The notes under the pieces were generated by a model that made no database searches, had not been told where the DNA came from, and saw only the letters and a list, made by a program, of their open reading frames with translations. Below, in pieces: positions 38,930 to 51,239 of a stretch of DNA of 64,000 nt. This stretch comes from Macrobrachium rosenbergii (Eukaryota > Arthropoda > Malacostraca > Decapoda > Palaemonidae): positions 71,356,506 to 71,420,505 of the forward strand of contig NC_089742.1 in assembly GCF_040412425.1 (NCBI RefSeq). The letters are read 5' to 3'. The position numbers and the translations under genes were made by a program. Position 1 is the stretch's first letter. Each line of letters opens with the position of its first letter.

Positions 38930-40664
38930 TTTTGTTTCATTTCCCTTAAAAATGGTGAGGAATTTATTTGTTTGCATGGTTTCTTTTATCAGAGTTGCTA
39001 GTTTAACCCTACTTAATGTTAATTTGCACAATTTGTCTAGGCCAAATAAATGTATACACTCGTAAATCTACAAACTGTAATAGGATGACAAATTCATTTG
39101 CAAAAACATAGAGCAAACAATTTTTCGATTGCTTATCTTGTGGTGTTGTGTGTTTATCATTATCATTGGTTGGTAGAGTGAACCACTTTTTTTCTGTGTA
39201 ACCCTATCCGTACCTCAACAGTTTTGGTGGTGACAATAATCACAGAACATTCGTGTATGGATTAAGGAAAATGAAAGTGTGATCAACACAGAGCATTGGT
39301 GAAGTAGTAGTAAAAGTATATGCTTCATATGTCATGTCACGAGAGACAGAGAGGAAAATAAGTTGAATGCATCAGAGGCTAAAAGGGTTTAATCCTAAAA
39401 TAAGTGAACCTCACCAAGTAAGTAGTTCCTGCCTGATGCAGGAAGGGGATTTTGTCTCCCTGGACCCTTTGAACTTACATAACCTCATCTAAGAAATGAG
39501 TTCTACCTGACTTTTGGGATTTGCTTCTTATCATATAAGATGCTATGGCATACCTGACCCAGGGCTTTGCAAGGATAATAAAGATGCTTTTAAAATTATG
39601 GATATATATGTTATGAACCATTTTGTATGGTATTGAAGAATTTATTATTGTGGCTGATGGAAACCATGTTTAAATTCCAAGGAAACCTGAATAGAATAAT
39701 AAGTCCGAACAACATAACTCACTGGCACCTCAACTTAACAGGCAATTAGGTTGTCTGCCCTCCTGGTAACAAAATCCACTAAGTAACAAAGGTTGGTTTA
39801 TTGCCAACACAGCACAGTACCCTCTCTTAGGGGTACAGTGAACAGCGATTCCATATAAGCTTATCAGCTTGCTTCTAAAAATGTACATACAGTACAGTAC
39901 TTTAGGCTTAGCCTAACAAAAACATAGCCAATTGCAGTACTGTACAGTAATTTAGTTCTCCCTACTTAACAGGCGTGGTTACAAGATATGTGAAATATAT
40001 TAAAATAATGCTATTTAGACCCCCCCCCCCCCCCGCTCTCTCTCTCTCTCTCTCTCTCTCGTAAAGAATTTGGCATTTGCCCTCAATCACAAATGTTCCC
40101 TTATCCTCTTTTCCTGCCAGGAGCAACCAAATTTGCCGAACAGCAGTACCAATATGCAGTAAATGTACCTCATTGTTGAACTTCTCAGCTCCAGAGATCC
40201 TTTATTCCTCATGGTGCTGGACTGTGGAAGACTCTCTCTGAAGATGTGCAAATGGAACCTCAAAAGTTCAAGTGGAGATGCAATGCTTTACTACCCTGAA
40301 ACAATTCTCCTTGTACTGTATTCTGATAATTTACCTAAATTTTTATCTATTTATTTATTAATAAGTTAATTTGTTTTTTATTTTCTTTCTGTATTTCCCT
40401 TACCTTCTGTTACTTCTTTTTAATGAACACCATATTCTTTAGAAGTTTGAGATTCAAATTAGTGGCCCCTGTGGGTTTGTTCCATATGAATAGGGTTCAT
40501 CTTCTGAATAATAATAATAATAATAATCTTTCTGTCATGCTTGTATAGATAGACACTTTCCCCAAAAGTGGGCGGGGCTAGTCACCTACCCAAATCAAAA
40601 GTAGTGCTACTGCAGATTTCAAAATTTTAGCTGTCGTATGAGTTGAAACTAATAAGTGTAATTA
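38930..40664. other. SKA2 intron 1 between DIRS A and B
   Basis: No gene recognised. It includes a C17 run joined to (CT)n at about 40021-40060 and several CAGTACAGTA-type strings near 39820-39950. Confidence 0.6.
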
Positions 40665-40689
40665 TTTGGTAAGTATATATAAAACTTTA

Positions 40690-40865
40690 TTTTATAATAT
40701 ATACTTACCAAGTAATTATCTAGCTATAAGTTTCTACTTTAAACGGCAGCCTAAGATTTGAATATTCGCAGCAGCACTCTCTTGTCTTGGTGCAGGTAAG
40801 TGGTCTGCCCACTTTCGGGAAAGAATAGGTACAACGTAGCTGAAGAGCTCAGTTTGTTTCTGCCG
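40690..40865 (+). repeat. Left inverted terminal repeat of DIRS B
   Basis: Reverse complementary to about 46738-46915, roughly 85 percent identity by eye with a few small indels. Confidence 0.85.
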
Positions 40866-41042
40866 CTTGATGACTGAACATCAGTTGTTCAGCAGCTTTG
40901 TTTTGTTAATTCAGGAGTAGTTTCACCGGATGGTTTGGTTGTCTATTGAAGGATTTTGTGAAGTATTCTTTCATTTGGTAGCCTTTGAGCTATATTTTCA
41001 TAGCTTAGCTTTTTTCAATTTTTTGGACTGATTTGGATTATT

Positions 41043-42732
41043 ATGTCAGACACGAGTGTGACCAGTAACCAGTATTGCAGCAATGGCTGTAATACTAGCT
41101 TGACTTCATTTAAATATGACGAACATTCTATTTGTTTTCACTGCTGTGGACAAGTATGTTCCCCCAACTTGACTTGCGAGGAATGTAAGGATTGGGACGT
41201 AAGCAAATGGAAAGTGTTGACCAGTCATTTGGATAATTAGGGAAAGCTAGGCTTAGGAAAGTATCCTCTACCCCTAAACCAGCTTTTTCGACATCTTTGA
41301 CTTCTCATTCCCCGATTCCTACTTCTCTCACTTTTCCTACAACTCCGTTACCTGGCTCCTTTCCCTCTGAACTTAGTGCCTTCACCAGTCTCAGAGTTCG
41401 GATGGGTAAGAAATTCGACGCTTTAGTAAGTACTGTTGCTCAGATAGGAACTTCTGTAAGAGTTCTTTTGGACAAAGCAAGTGCAAGTGTCAATGCAAGT
41501 GCTGGTGTTAGTGTTGTGGAGGGGATGGCTACTTGTCCCACTGATGCTCCTTAGACAGAGGTCCCTGCCAAACTCCCCTGCACCTGGGAGGAGGCAAACT
41601 GTAAGTCCAAGGGAGGTCGGTGGGGTTTGCCCATGAGTAGTTTCCTTAGCCAAACCTCTTGAGGTTTCCCAGATTTCAGCAACCAAATGCTGGAAAGGTG
41701 TCCAATTGGATCACACCTTATCTTCCAGTGGTTCGGATTCTGAACCCAAAGGACAGGGTCAACGTTTTCAGGAGTCTTCTAGGCCTTTGAAGAGGCATGT
41801 TGTGGACATGCATCCAGCGGTACCTCGTAACTGCCATAAGGATCAAGAGCCCTCTTGCAGCTATTGGGACAACAGAGAGCTCCCATTGGTTCGTAAGTGC
41901 CCATTGGCTTGTAAGCGTCCAGTGGCTCCCAAGTGCCAATTGGCTCCTAAGCACGCTTTGGGATCTCCCTCTCCCATTGGATCCGAGCTCCCATTGGCTC
42001 ATAAGCCCTGCTGCAGGTTCAGTTCGTGCCATAGCTCCAGACATTCCGTTGACTCCCAGCTCTCCAGGATTGAAACACGAGTCTGAGGCTTCAGATTCAG
42101 ATGTCCCTATTGCTGCAGGTCAACCTGTTTTGGTGCCATCTGTGTCACAGATCCCCAAGGCCATGTCCTCTTCACCTGTCGCTGATCGCACAAAGTCTGC
42201 AAGTACATCAGCACCCCAAAACTCTTCTTTGCTTCCCATTCACCAATATTTGGACAACATCCTGGAACGGTTGAAGAAACCCTCATCTTCGAAACCAGAA
42301 GAACTGCAGCAAGATTTGGCACTTTCCACTGTATCTTCAGTAGAGGAGGAACCTGAACGAGAACAGCCTTCATCAGCTTATGCCTCATTATTGAATTATT
42401 TTCTGTTCTACTTCCCAACATATTTCTCCACCGCGGCCCCTTCTTCTCTGGGGTCAGCGTTCTTGTTACGTCAGTCCTCGAGCACCACTAGACTCCCGAA
42501 GGTGGCTCTCTCCATCTCGTCCAAGATGTCCAAGAAAACGTTGTCGGGGATCGACTCTTGGCTGTCTGAGAAGAGGGAGTTGGGCAAAGCTGTATTTTGT
42601 TCTCCTTCTCGGTTTTCCAAAAGGAGGTATGTATTTTGTACGACCGGGGAAGCTCCTTCCTTGGGAGTTTCTGTCTCCTCTCAAGGGGACTTCTCTGGTC
42701 TGATTGACCCTGCTCGTCATTTGGCCTTCTGA
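41043..42732 (+). pseudogene. DIRS B gag-like protein, broken
   Basis: It starts MSDTSVTSNQYCSNGCN and has ICFHCCGQVC and CEECKDW, a Cys-rich cluster like that of A's gag. The first frame stops at 41240. Later pieces (41706-42732) are Ser/Pro-rich and lie in different frames, for example PKVALSISSKMSKKTLSG and SWLSEKRELGKAVF. The 41,880-42,000 part contains several near-copies of CCCATTGGCTCGTAAG-type units (a short internal tandem repeat). No intact product. Confidence 0.7.
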
Positions 42733-43387
42733 TGCAGCAAAAGTTATGTTTTCGTCTTCTGAGCCTTACCACCTAGTTAGGGATATTTTTAAAGTATTCG
42801 AAATCTTCAGTTTCCTTGACTGGACAGTGGTTGCATTAACCAAGAAAATTGAGGATTGTTCATCCCTCCAACCCTCCAAGACAACTTTGCAGCAGACTGG
42901 CTTGGAGTCCTGTCGTGTGTGGACAAGGCGATTTGAGATGGGCCACAGGAGTTAGCTGCTCATTTTTTGTCATGTATGCTGAAGGAAAGACATGTGGTGT
43001 TCTTTCACCACTAAAGGAGTGACACCATCCTAGAGATCTACTCTTCTTTTCACTCCTCTGAACAGTACCAGCCTTTTTCCTTGAACGACATTAGAGGGGG
43101 TAGCTATAGAATTCCAAAAGGTTACTTACAACTTGCTTCCGCAGTCGTCCAAGCAAACAATGAAATCTAACCAAACACCTGCAGTTTCATTTAATCCCCA
43201 GCCTTTCTCTCCTCTCCAGCCACGGCCCTTCTAAGGTAACAGAGGAAGAGCTTCTTCGCGCCCACTCACGAATCCCAGATCAGTTCACCCCATCAGCAAG
43301 AAGTCCTCTTCTAGACCAGTCTCTAGCAAGTGAGACTTCTGTCCTCCGTCTACCTGTGGGCACCAGACTCCCACACTTCTGGAGACA

Positions 43388-45150
43388 GTGGGAGGCCAGA
43401 TCGATAGAACCATGGGTACTACGGGTACTCAAGGAAGGATATGCGATTCCCTTCAAAGAGAGTCCACCTTTGTCGCCTGTGCCCTTCGCCTTCAAGGCGA
43501 ACTTGGTAGGCTCCGAGAGGTTTTCGGTCCTCTCTCAAAGGAAGTCACAGTTCTTCTCTACAAGAGAGCTGTAGAGGAGGTAGAAGACTTGTCATTGGAG
43601 GGGTTTTGCAACCGCCTCTTTGTAGTCCCCAAAACCTCCGGGGGTTGGAGGCTGGTCCTGGATGTAAGCGGTCTGAACAGCTTCGTCCAAACCACGAAGT
43701 TCAGGATGCAGACAAACAGCTCAGTTCTCGCTGCAATTTCCCAAGAAGATTGGATGGTCTCGATAGACATGAGAGATGCTTACTTTCATACTCCAATACG
43801 CCGGGATTCCAGAAAATTCCTGAGATTCATCTTTCAGGACAAAGTTTTCCAATTTAGGGCTCTATGCTTCAGATTGTCAACAGCCCTCAAGTCTTCACCA
43901 GGACTAATGGGTGTGAAAGTTTGTCTATATCTGGATGACTGGCTCCTATGATCATCATCCCAAAAGAAGTGCACGGAAGACCTCAAAACCCTTCAGTTAG
44001 CCCGGAAGTGGGCATTTTAATCAACCAGGAAAAGTCCCAACTAGTCCATTCTTAGACAATAGCCTATTTGGGGATTAAGATTGGCTCTCGGGCTTTTTAG
44101 GTTTTTCTGTCAGAGAAGAGAGTACTATCATTCACCTAAAAAGTCCGTTAGAAAATTTTCTGAGTCTTCAGACCTGCTTTGCCAACAACTGGATGAGCCT
44201 GCTAGGGACTCTCTCCTCCATAGAGATGTTCGTTCCTTTGGTGATACTGCATGAGAGGCCTTTGCGGTTCTTTCTGAAGGCCAGTTGGAACTAAAAGATT
44301 CTTCCAGATTCCTTTGTGTTTCCCATCACACAGGAAATAAAAGATCTTCAGTGGTGGCTCGTAGAAGGAAGGTTCCACTCAGAGAAGTCCTATCTTATCT
44401 GAACCCGAAACCGAACCTCTCATTCTCCGACACATCAAACCTAGGTTGGGGAGTGACACTAAATGATTGGAAGTGTCAGGGAAGTGGTCCCATCAAGAGG
44501 GGAAACTGCAGATAAATCCGGAGTTGAAGGCGATTCACCTGGTGCTTCAACATTTTGCTGCAGTAACTCGAGACTCTGTGATTGCGGTTCATTCTGACAA
44601 CACGACGGCTCTGGCTTATATTCGAAACCAAGGGGCACTCACTCTCTGTCACTGCGAGTTAGCCAGGGATCTCTTTCTTTGGGCGCACATCAGCAGTACA
44701 GAGATTCTCACTCGCTATGTTTAGAGCAAGTTAAACGTATTGGCGGATGAATTGATCGCTGAATCCACAGGTGTGCACCGACCTGGAGAAACATTGGGGA
44801 ACACTGTGGATAGACTTATTTGCAGCGTCCAGGAACCATTGCCTCCCCCTGTATTGCTCTCCGGTGCCAGACCCTCAGGCTTGGGCAACGGATGCAATAC
44901 TTCAGGTTTGATCACACCTGGAAATGTATGCCTTCCCTCAGTTCAGTCTAGTAAGAGATATGATCAACAAATTCAAGACTTCTCATCACACATCGATGTT
45001 CCTAGTAGCTCCTTTTTGGCCTCAAAAGGAGTGGTTTCCAGATATGGAACTTCTGTCGGACTTTCCGCGGCTCCTCCCACAGAGAAAAGATCATCTCGGA
45101 CAACTTCACTTCAGCATTATAAACAGTTTGTCCACTCTCGCTCTAACAGG
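43388..45150 (+). pseudogene. DIRS B reverse transcriptase/RNase H/Dam-like, broken
   Basis: The frame to 43951 carries NRLFVVPKTSGGWRLVLDVS, VSIDMRDAYFHTPI and YLDDWLL (catalytic YxDD), then ends. RNase H pieces follow in other frames: NPELKAIHLVLQHF, AVHSDNTTALAYIRNQG and NVLADELIAES. Dam-like pieces FLVAPFWPQKEWFP follow near 44990-45050. The segment between RT and RNase H is heavily damaged. Domain order is as in A. Confidence 0.85.
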
Positions 45151-46164
45151 CTTTAAACTGTCAGGAAGCATGATAGAGCGAAAGGATTTTCAAGAGAAAT
45201 TGTGAATGCTATCGCAAAATATAGATGTGACTCTTCTTCAAGGCTCCACCAAGCTAAGTGGGCAGTTTTTAGGAGATGGTGTAAAGAATGTAACATCTCT
45301 TCTTCTACCTCTATAGCCCCATTAGCTGAATTTTTACTTTACCTAAGATCTTCAAGAGGCCTTTCAACGTCTGTGATAAAGGGTTACAGATCTATGCTGA
45401 ACTCGGTATTCAAGCATAGAGGTGTGAACATTTCCTCAGAACCAGACATTTCAGACTTATTCAAGTCTTTTGACACCAGGAAACGGAAGTCTCAGCAGCC
45501 AGTGTCTTGGAACCTAGACATAGTCCTACTTTGGTTGTCAGGCCCTCCTTTTGAACCTATGCCGATGTCCTCCTTTAGGGATCTGTCTAGAAAGACACTT
45601 TTCTTAATCGCTTTAGCCACAGCGAAGAGAGTCAGTGAGTTGCAAGCCCTTGACAAACAAGTTTTTTTTGCAAGAGACAGCTATTTGCTCATCTGTTTTA
45701 GACTTCTTAGCCAAAAATGAGTACCTGTCTAACCCTTGGCATCATTCTCTTTCTGTCCAGGGTCTTGCAGAACTGGTAGGACCGTTGGAACGAGAGCGTA
45801 TCATGCCCAGTGAGAGCATTAAGATTTTACTTTGAGAGACCCAAGAATATCAGAGGGGATTCTCGCAACCTCTGGCATCCTGTCAAGAACCCTTTACGTC
45901 CTCTCTCCAAGAATGCTATCTCTTTCTTTTTGAGACATTATTGTAATCTCACTTGGGAATTCAGGAGAATAATTTACAGTCATTAAAGGTAAAAGCACAT
46001 GAGGTATGGACAGTAGCACTTTGTTGGATTTTTAATGCAATCCCTCTAGCTACCATAATCCAATGGACTTATTGGAAGTGTCTCTTGGTCTTCACCAACT
46101 ATTATCTGCATGACGTTGAAACTGTGTTCAAGGACCATAGTACGTGGTGTGGCACTAGGGAATG
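45151..46164 (+). pseudogene. DIRS B tyrosine recombinase, broken
   Basis: An open frame (45202-45720) has RLHQAKWAVFRRWC and LRSSRGLSTSVIKGYRSML (core-binding domain) and LATAKRVSELQAL (first catalytic Arg). After shifts the C-terminal part reads KAHEVWTVALCWIFNAIPL, WKCLLVFTNYYLHDV. The usual H-x-x-R box is HEVW here, so the second catalytic Arg is lost, as in element A but by a different change. The catalytic Tyr region (TNYYLHD) is recognisable. Confidence 0.82.
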
Positions 46165-46601
46165 AGGGGTAGGAGTGATCCTCCTTTTTCTCTGTCTCCT
46201 AGCCTTGATTAAGGTTGTTGAAGTTTTGGGAAGCTGGGGGTACTTAGTACTGGAGTACCCTCAGATCTTCGTTTTTAATGGATGGGTAATACTGTATATG
46301 TTTTTTAAATGGTGTACAGGTAATATAGTTTTCTGGTCGTCTATTTTTCGCCCAGGGCAAGGGCAATTGTTTTGTTTAAGCTTTGTTGAGTCATAGAAGC
46401 ACTCCCTGACCACAATGCTTCCACTGAAGTAGAGGCAGTCCTGACACTACTGGTCATGTCCCTACTGGATGGGCAACGACCAAGAGTCAGTATCTTCCTG
46501 CTCTTGCTTTCTCCCCAGGTAAGGTTACAACAAGCATTCCTTTATAATATTTTTTGAGTAGCACATGTCCATTCTTCCACCTCCTATCAATGTGGGATTC
46601 A

Positions 46602-46705
46602 GCTATGTACGTAATTACTTTTTAAGTTTTATAGATAAAAATTACATTTTTATAATAAAATAGGTGTTATATATACTTACCAAGAAATTACATGAATAGG
46701 GCCCA
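46602..46705 (+). repeat. Internal complementary region of DIRS B
   Basis: The second half (ATTTTTATAATAAAATAGG, then ATACTTACCAAG) is the reverse complement of the right outer end. The first half (CAGCTATGTACGTAATTAC) matches, more weakly, the reverse complement of the left outer end. Confidence 0.75.
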
Positions 46706-46922
46706 TCCCTCCTCCCTGCACATGAACATAGGGCATAAACAAACTGAGCTCTTCAGCTATGTTGTACCTATTCTTCCCTGAAAGTGGGCGTGTTACTTAT
46801 CTGCAACAAAACAAAAGAGTGCTGCCGTGAATTTTCAATTCTTAAGCTGCCGTTTAAAGTAGACACTATAGCTATGTAATTACTTGGTAAGTATGTATAA
46901 AACCTCATTTTATTATAAAAAT

Positions 46923-48797
46923 GTCATTTTTTAACAGTGATTTCCTATTCTGTAGTACACATACTCATTGTAACCACAGGTCTTAGAATTTCAGAGCATG
47001 TGCTTACTCAAGGAAATAAATCACTTAAGTAAAATTCATGCAAGGAAATTTTATACATTTGATTAACAGTGATTTGCAGTGTTGTGATTGCTGTGATTGC
47101 ATATTCTGAAGTACAGTACAGTAAATGATGTGCTCTATATGCATATAATTACACTTTAGGCAAACATCTCAGAATATTTAAGTATGTGATAGCCAGATGA
47201 ACAGAGATTGACAGCTTTTAAGTTTTGAATAATTGCTTTTTAAGCACAAGTTTACCAGTGCACAGCAGGTACATAACATCAAGTAACTATATTGTACACT
47301 GTAGTAGGACCTTTAACACAAAGGGAAAAATAAGACTTGACTTGTAAAACCAGAAACCCAGATGCACAAAATTTTTGACAAAATCCGGTAAGTTGAGGCC
47401 TGTTAAGTTGAGGTACCAGTGCTTTCACTATGCAGCTTTTATTGCAAGAAACATGTAAAGTTTTATGAAGAACTTTTCTTATTTACCCTTAGGGTTATCT
47501 ATTTTAATGAGCCTTTTCGAGGTGTTTTTATCTTTTGTCTTTCTTTCATCTATTTATGTGTCTCATCCTCTCAAATGCAGTCCTTACAACTTTTCGTTGG
47601 CCTTTGTCTCCTGCATTTCCTTAGCTCCCCCTTTTCCACAATCTCCTGAAAAATGTCACACATCATATCCCCTTCTCATCAGGTGCCTAAACCATATCAG
47701 TCTAGACTCTTTGGCCTTCTTTGACACTTAAGTGAGTTTTACCAATTCCCAGATGTACTCATTTCTATCCTTTTTCTTCTCATCACTCGTCCATCTGAGC
47801 ATCCTCATTTCTGCCACATCTAACTTACTTTTTTCCGTTTTCTTGAACTCAGTGTTTGAGCTCTTTATCCATATAACTCTGCATTTATTATTTAGCCCAT
47901 AGACTTAAACACACTCTAGTTGTTCACTTCTGCCAGCTTAACCTGGCTTGCTGGTCTTCGTCAATTCTATTCATCACTCATTCAGTCTTTGTTCAACTTA
48001 TCTTCAGTCTTCTACTTTATAATGCATACTGTATCTCCACTTAACAAGATTCTCTCCAGCGCACACACGTTGCACCTGTTCATGATGCAGTTGGCCTTGC
48101 ATGGCCATGGGCTTAAGGCAGTTAATTTGTTGAGGGTTATTGATGACAATTGCATAATTTTTGTGATGAAAAACAGTGTGCTTCCAGTGGTGTTTTGTTT
48201 TCATGGATGAAAGGTTTAATTTTGTTAAAAGATTGCTTTGTTTTTAATAATGCTATGGGATAATACTGTATTAGGCTTGCCTTTTCGCTTCTGCAAAATA
48301 TGATTTACAATCCATTTTTTCACATGAGAGAAAAGGCATGATATTAGATACCAATACTATAAGGAGGTATTTTGCTTTCTCTTATGATTTTTGTCATTCA
48401 GTATTTGCTTCCAGGCATACTAAACCCTAATTCTGTATCCTTTTGGTTATTTTGCTTGATTAAATGACATTTGATATTCTTGAAAATATTGATTTTTTTT
48501 CCAGAAAGAGAGTATGATAGGCATAAAAAAACTGCTTTCCAAAGAATATCCCCATGCCTCATTGTAAAATTTTCAAGTGTAAAGCTCTGGGAATTTACAA
48601 ATATAATGTTTAATGTGTTTTACACTTGCTTTTTATTTAAAGTAATCAGAAGTTCTTTATTGTGAAATATTTTTCTGCCTTAAAGTACAAAACATTTAGA
48701 AGTAGTATTGCAAAATGCACTTGTCAGCTATTGGAGGTTCACATACTACAATAAGCTTTGTAATTGTATCCTTAATTTTTTATTCTTTTTTTTACAG
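46923..48797. other. SKA2 intron 1, right end
   Basis: AT-rich. The stretch 47540-47990 on the minus strand could be the end of an old non-LTR element, but no diagnostic motif survives. It ends with a strong T-rich tract and TTTACAG acceptor at 48791-48797. Confidence 0.5.
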
Positions 48798-48890
48798 TTC
48801 AGCAAGGCAGAAAGTGAACTGACAGCACTTTCGTACAAGATCGATCAAGAATACAGTACCTTGGCTGCTGAGGAAGGAAAAGGTTCCATT
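48798..48890 (+). CDS. SKA2: SKA2-like protein, coding exon 2
   Basis: The acceptor is a long T tract ending TTTTTTTTACAG. The exon (93 bp, phase 0 to 0) reads FSKAESELTALSYKIDQEY, then STLAAEEGKGSI, and ends at GTTAGT. The FxKAES-D/E-L start followed by a Y-x-I/L-x-x-E-Y pattern is the conserved N-terminal helix of SKA2, where the protein packs with SKA1 and SKA3 in a coiled-coil bundle. The donor at 48891 (GTTAGT) is non-optimal; an alternative at AAAAG|GTTCCA would give a different join, but ATT|GTT keeps phase 0 with exon 3. Confidence 0.78.
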
Positions 48891-49172
48891 GTTAGTATAT
48901 AAGAATTTTTTATTTGGGATGAATCTTGCCTACTGTTAAAGATAGCTTCCATCTCCGTGCCAATAGGCAAGTCGGCATTCAAACAAAGATCATTTGGTTG
49001 ATCCGGGAGACTGTCTAGTTCACCTGTTCTCCACCAGGTGTGTTTTGAATGTTTTAGCTCTTGTCAGAATTCTCCTTGCTGCCATTGTGTACTGTATAGG
49101 TGCTTGTTGGTATTTCATGATTTTTGGCTGTTTGCTCCTGTCATGGTATTGTACTATTTTAATCTTCCTAGG
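48891..49172. other. SKA2 intron 2, start
   Basis: About 280 bp with no recognised feature; it may hold the leader of the DIRS gag relic that starts at 49173. Confidence 0.4.
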
Positions 49173-51230
49173 ATGTCTTCCACTGGAAGCAAAACTAAGA
49201 ACATCAGGTTCTGTAAGAATGATTACTGTATAACCAGAATGTTGAATTTTGAGGTGGATAGACATACTGTTTGTGCTGAGTGCATTGGGTATAGAGTGTG
49301 ATCTAGAAATTAGATTCGAGGAATGTAGGAGTTGGTCTAAGGACTTGATGCTTCGGTTCATCAGATATAGGACGAGAAGGGAAGCAGATAGATTGTGGAA
49401 GCAAATAGTTATTGTAGTTCAGGTCCTAAACCTGTCATTTCTCTCTCCAAGTCCTTTGTCTGTAGATATCGCTATTCAGTCTATGACTTTTTTCTCTCCT
49501 GGACCAATGCTTTATTTAGTATTGATACTTCCTTTAGCTCTGCCTTCTGCTCCCCTTTCAGTTCAGGGAAAGCATATCAAGAAGCTAGAGCAGGATGTAA
49601 ACATTATTTTAGAATCAATTAAAGGTATGACAGAATGTATGTGCCAGGTCCCGCCATAGTGTGCAATCATTTTTGAGTTCCCTGTAAGAGGCCAGGTGTT
49701 GGTGCCCTCACCCATATGTAGCCCAAGCGTAAAACTGCCCAACGACAGTTGGAAGAGTCCGCTGTTAGAGAACTGGGTTGGTTCTCAGGGTGATGGGGTT
49801 CTGTGCCCTCCATCATCTGCCTCTCATTTTTTGGTAAATGTAAATCTTCACACCATATTTTGAATTCTCTGTCATTGGCATCTAGTATGTACTGTAATGA
49901 GTTTATCACTGATAGGAATAATTTTTTAGGTATAGACGTTGTTGTTAATAATAATACGTCTGTAGTGAGTTGTTCTAACTCTGTTATGTTAACTGAGGCG
50001 ATTGATAAACCAATCTCATCTATGTCTACTTTCCATTCTAAAACCTTGTCTGCTATTCCTGTTTCTCCTTGAAATGCACCTGTTCGTTCTTTACGTGCTG
50101 TTTCTTCGGTTATTGAAGAGTCACTTCCTTCTGATTCTGTTAATGTTTCTCTTTCCATTCCTACTATGGTTGCAGATTCTAATGATGTTTCCAGGCTAGA
50201 TGCTATTTGTAGCTGCTTTACTTTCTAAGGATGTGTCATCTGGGAATGCTTTTGAGTCGGTTGAGATGCATTTGGATGAGGTGGGCGAGTTAGGTGTTAT
50301 TGTCACTTCTCTTCCTCCCTCTCCCCAAAATTTCATGGTTTCTTTGATGCCTGGTAGCACTTCGTCTTTAGCTTAGCCGACTTCTATTATCTGAGGTGAG
50401 CAGCTGCAGACTGCTTTTCGTACAGTATCCTCTTCCAGCGAGTCAGAGATTTGTTATAAGGAGTTGGCTGCTTTTGCCCCGACTCCACCACTGGTGGAAG
50501 AGGAGGTCGAATCGAGGAGTCTCTTGGTTTTTTTATGTTTGTTGGAGCATTGTGCTTCAGTTTATCCTCATTTAGTAGAGAAAAGAAGTTCTGTTGAGAC
50601 TAGTCTCTGTTATCTTTTAGTATTTCGTTGCTTGATAAGTCTTTCAAGTAGCTCAAGCTTTCTCCTTCAGTTAGAGCACGTTTTAATGAGGTATCTTGTA
50701 TTGTAGCACACAAAGCTTCCTTTAAGTCTGCCAGCTCTAGTCTTCTTGTTTTTTGAAGTCGTGGAGAGCCACCTCTTATGATACAGGCACGTTACCTTGT
50801 TTTTTGAAGTCGTGGAGAGCCACCTCTTATGATACAGGCACGTTACCGGTGCTTAAACCGTCTTCGGTTGACAATTCTGATTTCTTGCTTGTCTTCATCC
50901 TGTGAAGAGACATGCTCTTGAGACTAGCAAGGTGCTTTGGTCTAATGCATCGGCAGAGACTTTGTCCTAGTCTTTGTTTAGAATTATCGAAGTCTTGTCT
51001 TTTGCTGAGTTTTTGCGCAGTACAGTCGCCACTGCTCTGTGCCATCTTAAGGAATATCTGGTGCCAGCAGGTATCAATGCATGAGAGGAGTCACTAGAAT
51101 TTTTGACTCGCCTGGACAAGGCTATTTTGGACTCGACTGGTGATTGTTCTTTTTCTTTCACTAACACGGTTTTCAAGAGAGAACAATTCAGGCGTCTAAG
51201 GAGAAAGGGGCGTATATGCCAGAAAAATAA
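49173..51230 (+). mobile_element. DIRS-type gag relic
   Basis: It begins MSSTGSKTKNIRFCKNDYC, then DRHTVCAEC, and after a shift CDLEIRFEECRSW. The spacing of Cys and His resembles the N-terminus of DIRS B gag (41043). Downstream pieces up to about 51230 are low-quality Ser/Leu-rich frames. No RT was seen before the next element. A 51-bp tandem duplication lies inside (50746-50847). Confidence 0.55.
50746..50847 (+). repeat. Perfect 51-bp tandem duplication
   Basis: Units 50746-50796 and 50797-50847 are identical. Recent slippage or a small assembly duplication. Confidence 0.95.
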
Positions 51231-51239
51231 AAAAACATA

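Larger units (their letters stand above)
40665..46922 (+). mobile_element. DIRS-like retrotransposon B, decayed
   Basis: About 6.26 kb. Inverted terminal repeats at about 40690-40865 and 46738-46915 share AATTACTTGGTAAGTAT, TTTAAACGGCAGC and AGCTGAAGAGCTCAGTTTG blocks (or their complements). An internal complementary region lies at about 46602-46705. Gene order is gag-like, RT/RNase H/Dam-like, tyrosine recombinase, all broken by shifts and stops. It differs clearly from A in sequence and repeats, so a separate lineage. Sense orientation in SKA2 intron 1. End positions are within about 20 bp. Confidence 0.88.

Noticed and set aside
47419..47731. Two plus-strand hydrophobic frames in SKA2 intron 1
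   Set aside because: The minus strand shows weak resemblance to an old non-LTR element; the plus frames look like by-products.
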